A stretch of DNA of 5,354 nt from Spirochaetales bacterium (GCA_004525355.1 SPCK01000171.1:1-5354), one strand, 5' to 3'; positions 1-5,354 are shown, counted from the stretch's first letter. The notes: a model not told the origin generated them from the sequence alone. Translations and numbers: made by a program.

Positions 1-356
1 GTCGTGGTCTTGCCCGAGCCCTGCAGGCCAACAAGGAGCACGACGCTGACGACGTCGGGTCCTTTCAGTTCCAGATCCTGCCGGCTATCGCCGAGCAAAG
101 CCACCATGCGATCGTGCACGATCTTGACGAATTGCTGCCCGGGGGATACCGATTTCAGGACCTTCTCGCCCTTGGCTTCCTCGATGGTGGCATTGACGAA
201 GCGGCGCACCACACGCAGGTTCACGTCCGCTTCAAGCAGGGCCATCTTGATCTGGTCGACGGCTTCATCAATATTCTTTTCGGTGATCGACGCCTTGCCG
301 CCCACGACGCGCACGACGTCGCCGAGCTTGCTGGCGAGATTATCAAACATGGCCAT
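1..356 (-). CDS. ffh: Signal recognition particle protein Ffh (SRP54 GTPase), N-terminal part, cut by the window edge
   Basis: Ffh binds 4.5S/SRP RNA and signal sequences of nascent membrane and exported proteins, and delivers ribosomes to FtsY at the inner membrane in a GTP-dependent way. The visible 118 codons cover the whole four-helix N domain (about residues 4-95, including the ALLEADVNLRVVRRFVN stretch and the SPGQQFVKIV segment) and the start of the G domain, ending inside the P-loop GLQGSGKTT (residues 110-118). The rest of the G domain and the RNA-binding M domain lie beyond the left edge. Two in-frame ATGs occur, at 356 and 350. The one at 356 is preferred because a GGAG (367-370) lies 10 bases before it and 16 before the other, although MFDNL is the commoner family start. 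The gene has its own promoter upstream. Identification is firm. Confidence 0.96.
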   Translation of the reverse strand, partial: MAMFDNLASKLGDVVRVVGGKASITEKNIDEAVDQIKMALLEADVNLRVVRRFVNATIEEAKGEKVLKSVSPGQQFVKIVHDRMVALLGDSRQDLELKGPDVVSVVLLVGLQGSGKTT

Positions 357-411
357 ACGGGTATCGCTCCGGGTAAAAATGATCCGGCGGGGTTGCCGGG
401 AACGGCGTACG

Positions 412-431
412 CCCGATCTTGCGGGATCGGG
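412..431 (-). repeat. Inverted repeat (7-bp stem, 6-nt loop) in the ffh leader
   Basis: CCCGATC (412-418) and GATCGGG (425-431) are perfect complements around a 6-base loop. No T-run follows on either strand, so this is not a typical intrinsic terminator. Given the promoter at 443-472, the hairpin would form within the first 5 to 25 nt of the ffh transcript, where it could protect the 5' end or modulate expression. That role is inference. Confidence 0.5.
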
Positions 432-442
432 TCCGCCTGTCG

Positions 443-472
443 ATTATCTCCCGATGGCGACCCGGAGGTCAA
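443..472 (-). promoter_or_regulatory. Sigma-70-type promoter for ffh
   Basis: On the minus strand, TTGACC (467-472) and GATAAT (443-448) are separated by 18 bases. Each hexamer matches the consensus at five of six positions. The start of transcription would be near 436, giving a leader of about 80 nt before ffh. The promoter sits just after the stop codon of the HD gene, so ffh can be expressed independently of it. Read by eye only. Confidence 0.6.
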
Positions 473-490
473 CCGCCGGGCAGGCCAGCC

Positions 491-1057
491 TCAAGCCGTT
501 CCCTTGAGTCCCACGTCCGCGGCCGCGGCCCTCAAGGCCAGGATGGTCTCCTGGATCAACTCTTCAAGGGGCAGGCCGAGCATGGAGGCACCCTTCTCGA
601 TGACATCGCGCCGGATTCCCGCGGCAAAGGCAGCGCTTCCCCACTTCTTCTTTACCGACCTGACTTCCATGTCCAGGACGCTTTTCGACGGACGCACGTA
701 GGCACAGGCGGCGATGAAACCGGTAAGTTCATCCACCGCGTACAGAACCTTTTCCATGGTAAGGGCCGGCTCAACGTTGGAGCACAATCCCCATCCGTGA
801 CTTTCTATCGCGCGGATAAACGCGTCATCGCAATCGGCGGCCTCCAGCATCGCGCGCGCGTGTTGAAGATGCTCGTCGGGGTGCTTCTGGTAATCCACGT
901 CATGCAGAAGGCCTACCATTCCCCAGTAATCCGGGTCCTCCCCGTAACGGACGGCGAAGCGCCGCATGGCTGCCTCGACGCTGAGGGCATGCTTGAACAA
1001 CGATTCTTCGTCATTGTGCTCGCGCCACAGCTGGATAGCCTGATTCCTGTCCATCAT
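491..1057 (-). CDS. HD-superfamily hydrolase (COG2316-like), 188 aa
   Basis: This is a cytoplasmic metal-dependent phosphohydrolase of the HD superfamily; its substrate is unknown. The metal-binding pattern is visible: His23 (KHALSVE), the His52-Asp53 pair (GLLHDVDY), His87 (ESHGWG) and Asp109 (AVDELTG). A highly conserved C-terminal block follows: YVRPSKSVLDMEV, then SVKKKWGSAAFAAGI (about residues 120-149), then a helical tail. This layout matches, from memory, the small stand-alone HDIG proteins common in Clostridia and spirochaetes. The open frame extends to 1099, but the start is placed at 1057 (MMDRNQ) because GGGAGG lies 6 bases before it; the adjacent ATG at 1054 is the alternative. 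There is no signal peptide or membrane segment. It lies upstream of ffh in the same direction, with a separate ffh promoter between them. The family is confident; the reaction is not known. Confidence 0.9.
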   Translation of the reverse strand: MMDRNQAIQLWREHNDEESLFKHALSVEAAMRRFAVRYGEDPDYWGMVGLLHDVDYQKHPDEHLQHARAMLEAADCDDAFIRAIESHGWGLCSNVEPALTMEKVLYAVDELTGFIAACAYVRPSKSVLDMEVRSVKKKWGSAAFAAGIRRDVIEKGASMLGLPLEELIQETILALRAAAADVGLKGTA

Positions 1058-1060
1058 CCG

Positions 1061-1069
1061 CTTCCTCCC
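1061..1069 (-). promoter_or_regulatory. Ribosome-binding site deciding the HD hydrolase start
   Basis: Read leftward, this is CGGGAGGAA, an excellent Shine-Dalgarno. It stands 6 bases before the ATG at 1057 and 9 before the ATG at 1054. It rules out the longer frame from 1099, whose extra 14 residues also show nothing conserved. Confidence 0.7.
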
Positions 1070-1132
1070 GAGGGGTCGATATTTGTGCAAGTGAGCCAAT
1101 CATACGTTCAATGACTCTATTGAAGAACCTTC

Positions 1133-1162
1133 ATTGTAACGCCGGTGCGCGGATGAACGCAA
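1133..1162 (-). promoter_or_regulatory. Candidate promoter for the HD hydrolase gene
   Basis: TTGCGT (1157-1162) and TACAAT (1133-1138) lie on the minus strand 18 bases apart, giving a start near 1126 and a leader of about 70 nt. The -10 equals that of the stronger promoter at 3517-3544, but the -35 matches only its TTG core. An alternative -10, TATGAT at 1099-1104, has no good -35. Tentative. Confidence 0.3.
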
Positions 1163-1253
1163 GGATACTTGATAAACTCCGCTTCAGGCGCCATGCCAAT
1201 CTGTATCGCGGCCTTCTATATCCATGGAAATTTCCCAATCTTTCTCTCTTTGC

Positions 1254-1282
1254 TGGCCATCCTTTCTATTTCGGTTTACAAT
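1254..1282 (+). promoter_or_regulatory. Candidate promoter for the hybrid kinase, possibly giving a leaderless mRNA
   Basis: TGGCCA (1254-1259, four of six consensus bases) and TACAAT (1277-1282, five of six) are 17 bases apart. Transcription would begin around 1289, the first base of the preferred GTG codon. A weaker alternative is ATGCCA (1193-1198) with TATATC (1217-1222) at 18 bases, starting near 1229. Neither is strong, and the choice bears on which start codon is used. Confidence 0.3.
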
Positions 1283-1288
1283 CCCATC

Positions 1289-3490
1289 GTGATACGTACG
1301 TTTCTGCTCGCGCTCTCCTTCTTCCTCGCGGTTTCGCTCGGCGTTCAGGCCGAGCCGAAGCTTACCGTGGCAGAGAAAGACTGGCTCGCGTCCAGCGGAG
1401 AGATCGTTTTCGTCGGTCAGACATCCTATCCACCCTTCGAGTTCATTCATCCCCGGCGCGGCGAATACTCTGGCATGGCAATAGAACTGATTCGCTGGAT
1501 GGCCACCGAGTACGGTTTCGACCCAGTGTTCAAGCCCATGCCCTTCGCGGCCGCCCAGAAAGCGGTTCTGGACGGATCCGCGGACGCACTTACCGGGATA
1601 TTCCGCAGCCCTGAGCGGGAACAACGTTTCAGCTTCACCACGGAAGTGTTTTCCATTCCGGCGTCCATATTCGTCAAGAGCGAACGGACTGACATATTGG
1701 ATCCGTCCGATCTGGACGGCAAGCTCGTCGCAGTCCAGCGAGGCGACTACGCCATCGAATTCCTGAAAACATCCGGAATCGACGTGAAATTCCTGTATAC
1801 AGACGATTTTGCCTCCGCCCTGCAGGCTGTCGCCTTTGGCGATGCCGATGCGTTGATCGGGGACGAGCAGATCGTGTTCTACCATATTTACAACGGGCGA
1901 CTCACTGAAGCCATAAAAAAAACGGGAACACCGTTGTACGTCGGTTCCGACTGCATGGCGGCGATCAAGGGCAATGACCTCCTGGTCTCCATCCTCGACA
2001 AGGGGTTGGCGCGCGCGCGCGCCAACGGAACCTTGTCCAGGATCTATGAAAAATGGCTCGGCGTCTCCTATGCCAAGAGCGCCGTCAAGACATCCATTTG
2101 GACCCTTCCATTCTTCATCGTCCTGGGCGTCGCCATCCTGCTGGCGATCGTTGCGACGGCCTGGACCATCCAGCTGAATCACCTGGTCAAACTGAAGACG
2201 GCTGAACTGTCGGCGCTGAACGGTGAACTGAAAAAATCGAACCAGAGCCTGACCGCAGCGAACGCGCAATTGGTTCGCGACATGGAAGAGCGCTCGCGCC
2301 TCGAGGAGGAACGGCGCCACCTGGAAGCCCGGATGGTCAAGGCGCAAAGCTACGAGAGCATGGCCATCATGGCTGGCGGCATCGCCCACGATTTCAGCAA
2401 CCTGCTCACCGCCATCATAGGCGGTATCGATGTCGCACTACTCTCCATAGACGCTGATTCCGACGCCTTCGCATATCTGAGGGATTCCCTATCCGTGGCC
2501 AGACAGGCCGGCGACCTGGCCAGGCGCATGCTGGATTTCTCCGGCAGGACCGTCTTCTCGAACGAGGCGCTCGACCTCAATGAACTGGTATCGGAATCAG
2601 CCAAGGTACTGCAAGCCATGGCGCCGCACAAGGTTCCCATCAGGTACCTCTTGTCAGATCAGACCGTGATAATTCGCGGAGATCCAGTACAGCTACGCCA
2701 AGTATTGGCCAACCTTGTATCCAACGCCGCCGAAGCGTCGAGCGGGAGAAACGTCCCCGTAACCGTACGCGTCGCCATCGAGAACCTGCAAGAACAGGAC
2801 ATCCTGGCTATCCGGAGCGGCGCCGAATTGGCTGCAGGCCGCTATGCGGTTCTGGAAACCTCGGACGAGGGAACAGGCATCGCCCCCGACGTCCAGGACA
2901 GGATATTCGATCCGTTCTACACGACGAAGAAAACGGGGCGCGGCCTTGGCCTGGCTGCCTTGGCGGGCATAGTCAAGGCACACGCCGGCGGCGTGGCCGT
3001 CCGTAGCGAACCGGGTAAGGGAACGACCGTCTCGGTCTACCTGCCGCTTCACGATGCATCATTCGATGAACAGTGGTTTGCTCGGGAAACCGGAGAAGCG
3101 TCGGTCCACTTCCAGGGTACGGTATTGCTGATAGATGGCGATGGCAGCATCCTCAAGACGACGACCAGGATACTGTCTTCAATGGGCTTATCGGTGTGCG
3201 CCGTTTCCGACTGTCACCAGGCCATTGACGAGATGGTTCAGGGCGCCTGTTCTCCCGACCTGGCCATCGTGGATGTGGACATGACCGATCAGGATGGACT
3301 GGCAACCATATCTCAGTTGAAAACGATACGACCGAATCTCTCCATCATCGTGAGTACCGGCTACGAAGATGATGCCACCAATGCGCGCGTCAGGAACGGT
3401 GATTTCGCCGGTATCCTTCCCAAACCTTATGGCAGGCACGATCTGATAAAAGCCATTCTGTCAGCCAATCCGCATCTGTCAGAGACCTGA
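1289..3490 (+). CDS. Membrane-bound hybrid sensor histidine kinase with periplasmic SBP_bac_3 sensor and C-terminal receiver (BvgS-like layout)
   Basis: The protein probably senses a small solute in the periplasm and feeds a phosphorelay. Counting from GTG 1289 (733 aa), the order is: signal peptide 1-21 (ending GVQA before EPKL); type-3 solute-binding domain about 35-260 (YPPFEF, then GEYSGMAIELI); transmembrane helix about 272-294; a long charged coiled coil 299-349; a HisKA segment with phosphoacceptor His367 (GGIAHDFSNLLTAI); and a HATPase domain with N box (NLVSNAAEA, Asn475/Asn479), G1 (SDEGTGI, Asp526), F box (FDPFYTTKK) and G2 (GRGLGL). The receiver covers about 610-725, with phospho-Asp662, Thr690 and Lys712. 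The second Asp of the usual acidic pair is Gly (LIDGDG), and the usual MP after the phospho-Asp is MT. The frame is open back to TTG 1169 and ATG 1193, but neither has a good ribosome-binding site and both would add a second hydrophobic stretch. No separate response regulator is present in the window, so its target is unknown. Confidence 0.9.
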   Translation: MIRTFLLALSFFLAVSLGVQAEPKLTVAEKDWLASSGEIVFVGQTSYPPFEFIHPRRGEYSGMAIELIRWMATEYGFDPVFKPMPFAAAQKAVLDGSADALTGIFRSPEREQRFSFTTEVFSIPASIFVKSERTDILDPSDLDGKLVAVQRGDYAIEFLKTSGIDVKFLYTDDFASALQAVAFGDADALIGDEQIVFYHIYNGRLTEAIKKTGTPLYVGSDCMAAIKGNDLLVSILDKGLARARANGTLSRIYEKWLGVSYAKSAVKTSIWTLPFFIVLGVAILLAIVATAWTIQLNHLVKLKTAELSALNGELKKSNQSLTAANAQLVRDMEERSRLEEERRHLEARMVKAQSYESMAIMAGGIAHDFSNLLTAIIGGIDVALLSIDADSDAFAYLRDSLSVARQAGDLARRMLDFSGRTVFSNEALDLNELVSESAKVLQAMAPHKVPIRYLLSDQTVIIRGDPVQLRQVLANLVSNAAEASSGRNVPVTVRVAIENLQEQDILAIRSGAELAAGRYAVLETSDEGTGIAPDVQDRIFDPFYTTKKTGRGLGLAALAGIVKAHAGGVAVRSEPGKGTTVSVYLPLHDASFDEQWFARETGEASVHFQGTVLLIDGDGSILKTTTRILSSMGLSVCAVSDCHQAIDEMVQGACSPDLAIVDVDMTDQDGLATISQLKTIRPNLSIIVSTGYEDDATNARVRNGDFAGILPKPYGRHDLIKAILSANPHLSET
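2005..2026. repeat. Perfect 22-bp palindrome with alternating GC core inside the kinase gene
   Basis: Each half reads GTTGGCGCGCG, and the whole is its own reverse complement. Positions 2009-2022 are (GC)7, a strictly alternating purine-pyrimidine run of the kind able to adopt Z-DNA or extrude a small cruciform. It encodes Leu-Ala-Arg-Ala-Arg-Ala-Asn near the end of the solute-binding domain, so codon choice for alternating Arg/Ala may explain it. Confidence 0.8.
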
Positions 3491-3516
3491 TCCCTTACTC
3501 CAGCCATATCACCCCC

Positions 3517-3544
3517 TTGACGTTCACAGGAATATTCGTACAAT
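3517..3544 (+). promoter_or_regulatory. Sigma-70-type promoter for the lytic transglycosylase gene
   Basis: TTGACG (3517-3522) and TACAAT (3539-3544) are 16 bases apart, and each hexamer is five of six to consensus. The start would be near 3551, giving a leader of about 47 nt. It lies in the 107-bp gap after the kinase stop and is the clearest promoter of the window. Confidence 0.65.
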
Positions 3545-3580
3545 CAAGCCTGTTTTCGTAAATATGTCCATTCCGATACG

Positions 3581-3585
3581 AGGAG
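3581..3585 (+). promoter_or_regulatory. Ribosome-binding site of the transglycosylase, long spacing
   Basis: AGGAG ends 12 bases before the ATG at 3598, longer than the usual 5 to 9. No closer in-frame start exists upstream, and the next residues form the signal peptide, so the start stands. Confidence 0.5.
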
Positions 3586-3597
3586 TTCTATTCATAT

Positions 3598-4353
3598 ATG
3601 CGGATTTTTTCGTTCACCGATATACTCAAGCCAATCGGCGGAAGCGTGCTTCTTGTCGGTCTCGCCCTACTGTACGGAGGGTGCACTATCGACAACGGCG
3701 CGGAAACGTCTGTTTCAGCATACATACCCAGCGGTTTTATGGAACTCAGCGGAGTTGAAGAAGGCGACTACTCCAAGGCCGTCAGTGAGACGGCCCGCGA
3801 GGATCACATCGGCCGATTCTATGCCAATGAAGCGACCCGTGAAGCGACCATATCATTTTTTACCAATCTGACATCGTCCAGAACCGTCGCGGTTGCCATA
3901 CTGGAAGCATCCTCGAAAAGCGGTGTACCGCCGGGACTCGCCTTTGCCTTGGTCCATGAAGAGAGCGATTACAAGACCGCCGCGACTGGTCACAACAGCG
4001 ATTCGATCGACCGGGGCTTGTTCCAGCTCAACTCGCGATCGTTTCCCAAGCTTACATCCCAGGATTTTTTTGATCCGCGTATCAATGCGCGCTACGGTAC
4101 CGCGCACCTGGCGTTTTGCCTCGAAGCGGGAGGCAATGAAGTGGCGGCTCTCGCCATGTACAATGCCGGACAGGGACGCGTCAGCAAGGGTGGTACGCCC
4201 AGGCGTACGCTGGACTACATATATAGGATAATATCTTACCGTGCCAATCTGGAGACCCTCTTCGAGGCTCAGGTGGTGGCCCGGTTTGCGCCATCATCCG
4301 CAGGATCGAATGCTCTCGCGTTCCTTCCGGATGTAGCACCCCGGGCCAAGTAA
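3598..4353 (+). CDS. Exported, probably lipid-anchored SLT-family lytic transglycosylase, 251 aa
   Basis: It probably cleaves the MurNAc-GlcNAc bond of peptidoglycan with formation of 1,6-anhydroMurNAc, acting in the periplasm. A hydrophobic export segment (about residues 12-26) ends in LLYGGC. Cys29 could be lipidated, but Tyr at -3 makes the lipobox non-standard. A linker of about 60 residues leads to an SLT (lysozyme-like) domain at about 95-215. Glu122 in the EESDY motif is the expected catalytic acid, followed by DRGLFQLNS (138-146) and AMYNAGQGRV (186-195, with Tyr188, Asn189 and Gly191). The usual S-x-x-GA-x-GLMQ motif is here HNSDSIDRGLFQLN, a variant I associate with Treponema-like proteins. 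The tail after residue 220 shows no recognised domain. It has its own promoter, and it converges with the ligase gene 37 bp away. The family is firm; the lipid anchor and exact cleavage type are inferred. Confidence 0.9.
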   Translation: MRIFSFTDILKPIGGSVLLVGLALLYGGCTIDNGAETSVSAYIPSGFMELSGVEEGDYSKAVSETAREDHIGRFYANEATREATISFFTNLTSSRTVAVAILEASSKSGVPPGLAFALVHEESDYKTAATGHNSDSIDRGLFQLNSRSFPKLTSQDFFDPRINARYGTAHLAFCLEAGGNEVAALAMYNAGQGRVSKGGTPRRTLDYIYRIISYRANLETLFEAQVVARFAPSSAGSNALAFLPDVAPRAK

Positions 4354-4367
4354 GCCTTGGACCGGGC

Positions 4368-4399
4368 AAGCGCAACGAACGCTCATCGTATCAGCGCTT
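4368..4399. repeat. Inverted repeat at the convergent gene ends
   Basis: AAGCGC (4368-4373) and GCGCTT (4394-4399) are exact complements with a 20-nt loop, spanning the gap between the transglycosylase and ligase stops and overlapping the last ligase codons. No T-run follows on either strand, so terminator function for either gene is only a possibility. Confidence 0.3.
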
Positions 4400-5149
4400 A
4401 CCTGTCCAGCCGGGTGCTCCGAACTTGCTCTCGGCCAGTCTTCTGGCGCTTTCCAGCTCACCTGCCGATGGAGACGCCGGCTCGAGATCCGCGCCGAGCG
4501 CCCTGGAAAATCCTGCCCGAAAAACAGCGATCGCCTCACCGAATCCGAAAGCCCTCCCGAGCATGGCGGAAACGGAACCGACGCGCGCCTTGACGTCCTG
4601 GATGAGCCTGCCCTTCATCTTCTCATTGGGTACGAGAAGGACGGCGAACATCTCATCCACGTCGACGGAGAGCAGAATGGTACCGTGCTGAAGTAAGCAG
4701 CCGTTCCTGCGCGTCTGGGCATTGCCCGACAGCTTGCGACCATCGGCCACGATATCGTTGAGCGGAGCGAATTCGGCGTGTATGCCCAATGAACACAGGC
4801 CCTCGACGACGCCGCCGCACAGGGAGCGGTAAGAATCAAGTATGGTACCTTCAATCAAGGGATGGCTTTCAGGCAGCAGTATACTGTAGGTAAGCTCGTC
4901 GGCATGGAATACCGCGCCGCCGCCGGTCACGCGTCGAACCACGTCCACATTTCGTTCAGCGCAAGCCTGAATATCGACCTCATCGTTCAAGCCCTGAAAA
5001 TACCCGATCGATACGGCTCGGGGTTTCCATCCGTACAATCGGAGGGTCGGTTCCTGGATTCCTGCTGCGACCGCGTCGAGTATGGCCTCATCAAGTCCCA
5101 TGTTGAAGGCAGCCGGGTTGAAGCCGGTCTCGATGTATCGCAGTCGCAT
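4391..5149 (-). CDS. Lipoate-protein ligase A / octanoyltransferase family protein, 252 aa
   Basis: This is a cytoplasmic enzyme of the BPL/LplA/LipB fold that attaches lipoyl or octanoyl groups to the lysine of E2 or GcvH lipoyl domains. Numbering from ATG 5149, the visible motifs are: FNMGLDEAIL (15-24); RRVTGGGAVFH (72-82, lipoyl-AMP binding loop); NDIVADGRKLSGNAQTR (131-147, with the conserved Lys139); LLQHGTILL (152-160); and a C-terminal LAESKFGAPGWTGKR block resembling the family's K/E-W-N ending. At the place where LipM octanoyltransferases carry their catalytic Cys, this protein has the Asn-Asp of LplA ligases. It has no full C-terminal accessory domain as in the 338-aa E. coli LplA. 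The substrate (free lipoate or octanoyl-ACP) is therefore open. The frame opens with TTG at 5158, but ATG 5149 is chosen because AAAGGG lies about 9 bases before it and MRLRYIETG matches family starts. It follows another minus-strand gene by 5 bp. Confidence 0.92.
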   Translation of the reverse strand: MRLRYIETGFNPAAFNMGLDEAILDAVAAGIQEPTLRLYGWKPRAVSIGYFQGLNDEVDIQACAERNVDVVRRVTGGGAVFHADELTYSILLPESHPLIEGTILDSYRSLCGGVVEGLCSLGIHAEFAPLNDIVADGRKLSGNAQTRRNGCLLQHGTILLSVDVDEMFAVLLVPNEKMKGRLIQDVKARVGSVSAMLGRAFGFGEAIAVFRAGFSRALGADLEPASPSAGELESARRLAESKFGAPGWTGKR

Positions 5150-5154
5150 GGCGC

Positions 5155-5354
5155 TCAACCCTTTCTTTTGTCGGCTTCGGCGAGAATAGCAGCCACTGCG
5201 TCGTCGATATCTCCGGATAGGAGACCGAACAGTGTCACGTCCCTCGCCTCCAGTTCACGCTGGAATACCGATCCTGCGTCCGCCGGGGCATTCCCGACGA
5301 TGGCTGACTCAGCGGCCTCGAAACCATCCTCCGGATGGGCAAAGAAGTCACCAC
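5155..5354 (-). CDS. Unidentified protein, C-terminal 65 codons only, cut by the window edge
   Basis: The minus-strand frame is open from the right edge to a TGA at 5155-5157. The other two minus frames hit stops, and its codons are G/C-rich at the third position like its neighbours, so it is very probably coding. The visible tail begins GDFFAHPEDGFEAAES, contains VFQRELEARDVTLFGLLSG, and ends in a predicted helix followed by ADKRKG. It is alanine-rich and acidic (14 Asp/Glu against 5 Lys/Arg), with no signal or membrane segment in view. I do not recognise the family. The stop lies 5 bp before the ligase start, so the two are likely in one operon, but that alone does not give a function. Confidence 0.75.
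   Translation of the reverse strand, partial: GDFFAHPEDGFEAAESAIVGNAPADAGSVFQRELEARDVTLFGLLSGDIDDAVAAILAEADKRKG
5159..5164 (-). promoter_or_regulatory. Ribosome-binding site of the ligase gene, inside the preceding gene's end
   Basis: Read leftward, this is AAAGGG, 9 bases before ATG 5149 and directly abutting TTG 5158, which it therefore cannot serve. It overlaps the last codons of the upstream gene, pointing to co-transcription and probable translational coupling. Confidence 0.5.

Noticed and set aside
412..431. Hairpin as an intrinsic terminator of the HD gene
   Set aside because: No T-run follows on either strand, and it lies downstream of a good ffh promoter, so it would be in the ffh leader.
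4..507. 167-codon plus-strand open frame at the left edge
   Set aside because: It is antisense to ffh, whose N domain and P-loop are unmistakable; the translation is Ser/Thr/Arg-rich without motifs.
419..1114. 231-codon plus-strand open frame
   Set aside because: It is antisense to the HD hydrolase, which carries all metal-binding residues and a strong ribosome-binding site.
1058..1288. A small gene or regulatory RNA in the divergent gap
   Set aside because: No frame with a ribosome-binding site and coding bias was seen, and no terminator-like end; only weak promoter candidates remain.
1184..2389. 401-codon open frame on the minus strand opposite the kinase
   Set aside because: It lies entirely antisense to clear SBP and kinase domains; its translation has no recognisable motif and low-complexity charged runs typical of a shadow frame in GC-rich DNA.
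3551..3597. Riboswitch or attenuator in the transglycosylase leader
   Set aside because: The leader is only about 47 nt and shows no clear stem or competing structure.
3564..3758. Small plus-strand frame starting at ATG 3564
   Set aside because: It overlaps the transglycosylase in another frame, has no ribosome-binding site, and its translation is Arg-rich without motifs.

Overview
The window holds six genes or gene parts on both strands, with moderately high GC. From left to right they are: the N-terminal part of ffh (SRP GTPase, minus strand, running off the left edge); a 188-residue HD-domain hydrolase (minus); a large membrane-bound hybrid histidine kinase with a periplasmic solute-binding sensor (plus); a lipoprotein-like SLT lytic transglycosylase (plus); a lipoate-protein ligase/octanoyltransferase family protein (minus); and the C-terminal 65 codons of an unidentified gene (minus, running off the right edge). 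There are no tRNA or rRNA genes, CRISPR arrays, insertion sequences or attachment sites.

The organism is diderm-like: it has a periplasmic sensor kinase and an exported lytic transglycosylase. The Ffh N-domain wording (VNLRVVRRFVNATIEEAKGE) and the transglycosylase wording (DRGLFQLNSRSFP, with DFFDPRINA) recall Treponema-type spirochaetes from memory. I infer a moderately GC-rich spirochaete. This is unverified and only moderately likely.

Layout and transcription. ffh and the HD gene both read leftward, but ffh has its own promoter in the 134-bp gap (TTGACC, 18 bp, GATAAT) and a short hairpin in its leader. The HD gene and the kinase diverge from a region of about 230 bp. The kinase start is uncertain: a GTG at 1289 gives a clean signal peptide, has no ribosome-binding site, and sits exactly where a candidate promoter would begin transcription. 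The transglycosylase has the clearest promoter of the window (TTGACG, 16 bp, TACAAT), so it need not depend on the kinase gene. It converges with the ligase gene across 37 bp. The ligase gene lies 5 bp after the unidentified gene, and its ribosome-binding site is inside that gene's last codons, so the two are probably one operon.

The genes do not form one evident pathway. They serve protein targeting, an unknown HD phosphohydrolase role, small-molecule sensing, peptidoglycan cleavage and lipoyl modification. I found no convincing undescribed system. The points most worth a second look are the altered receiver site of the hybrid kinase, its possible leaderless start, a perfect 22-bp GC-alternating palindrome inside it, and the LplA-versus-LipM identity of the ligase.
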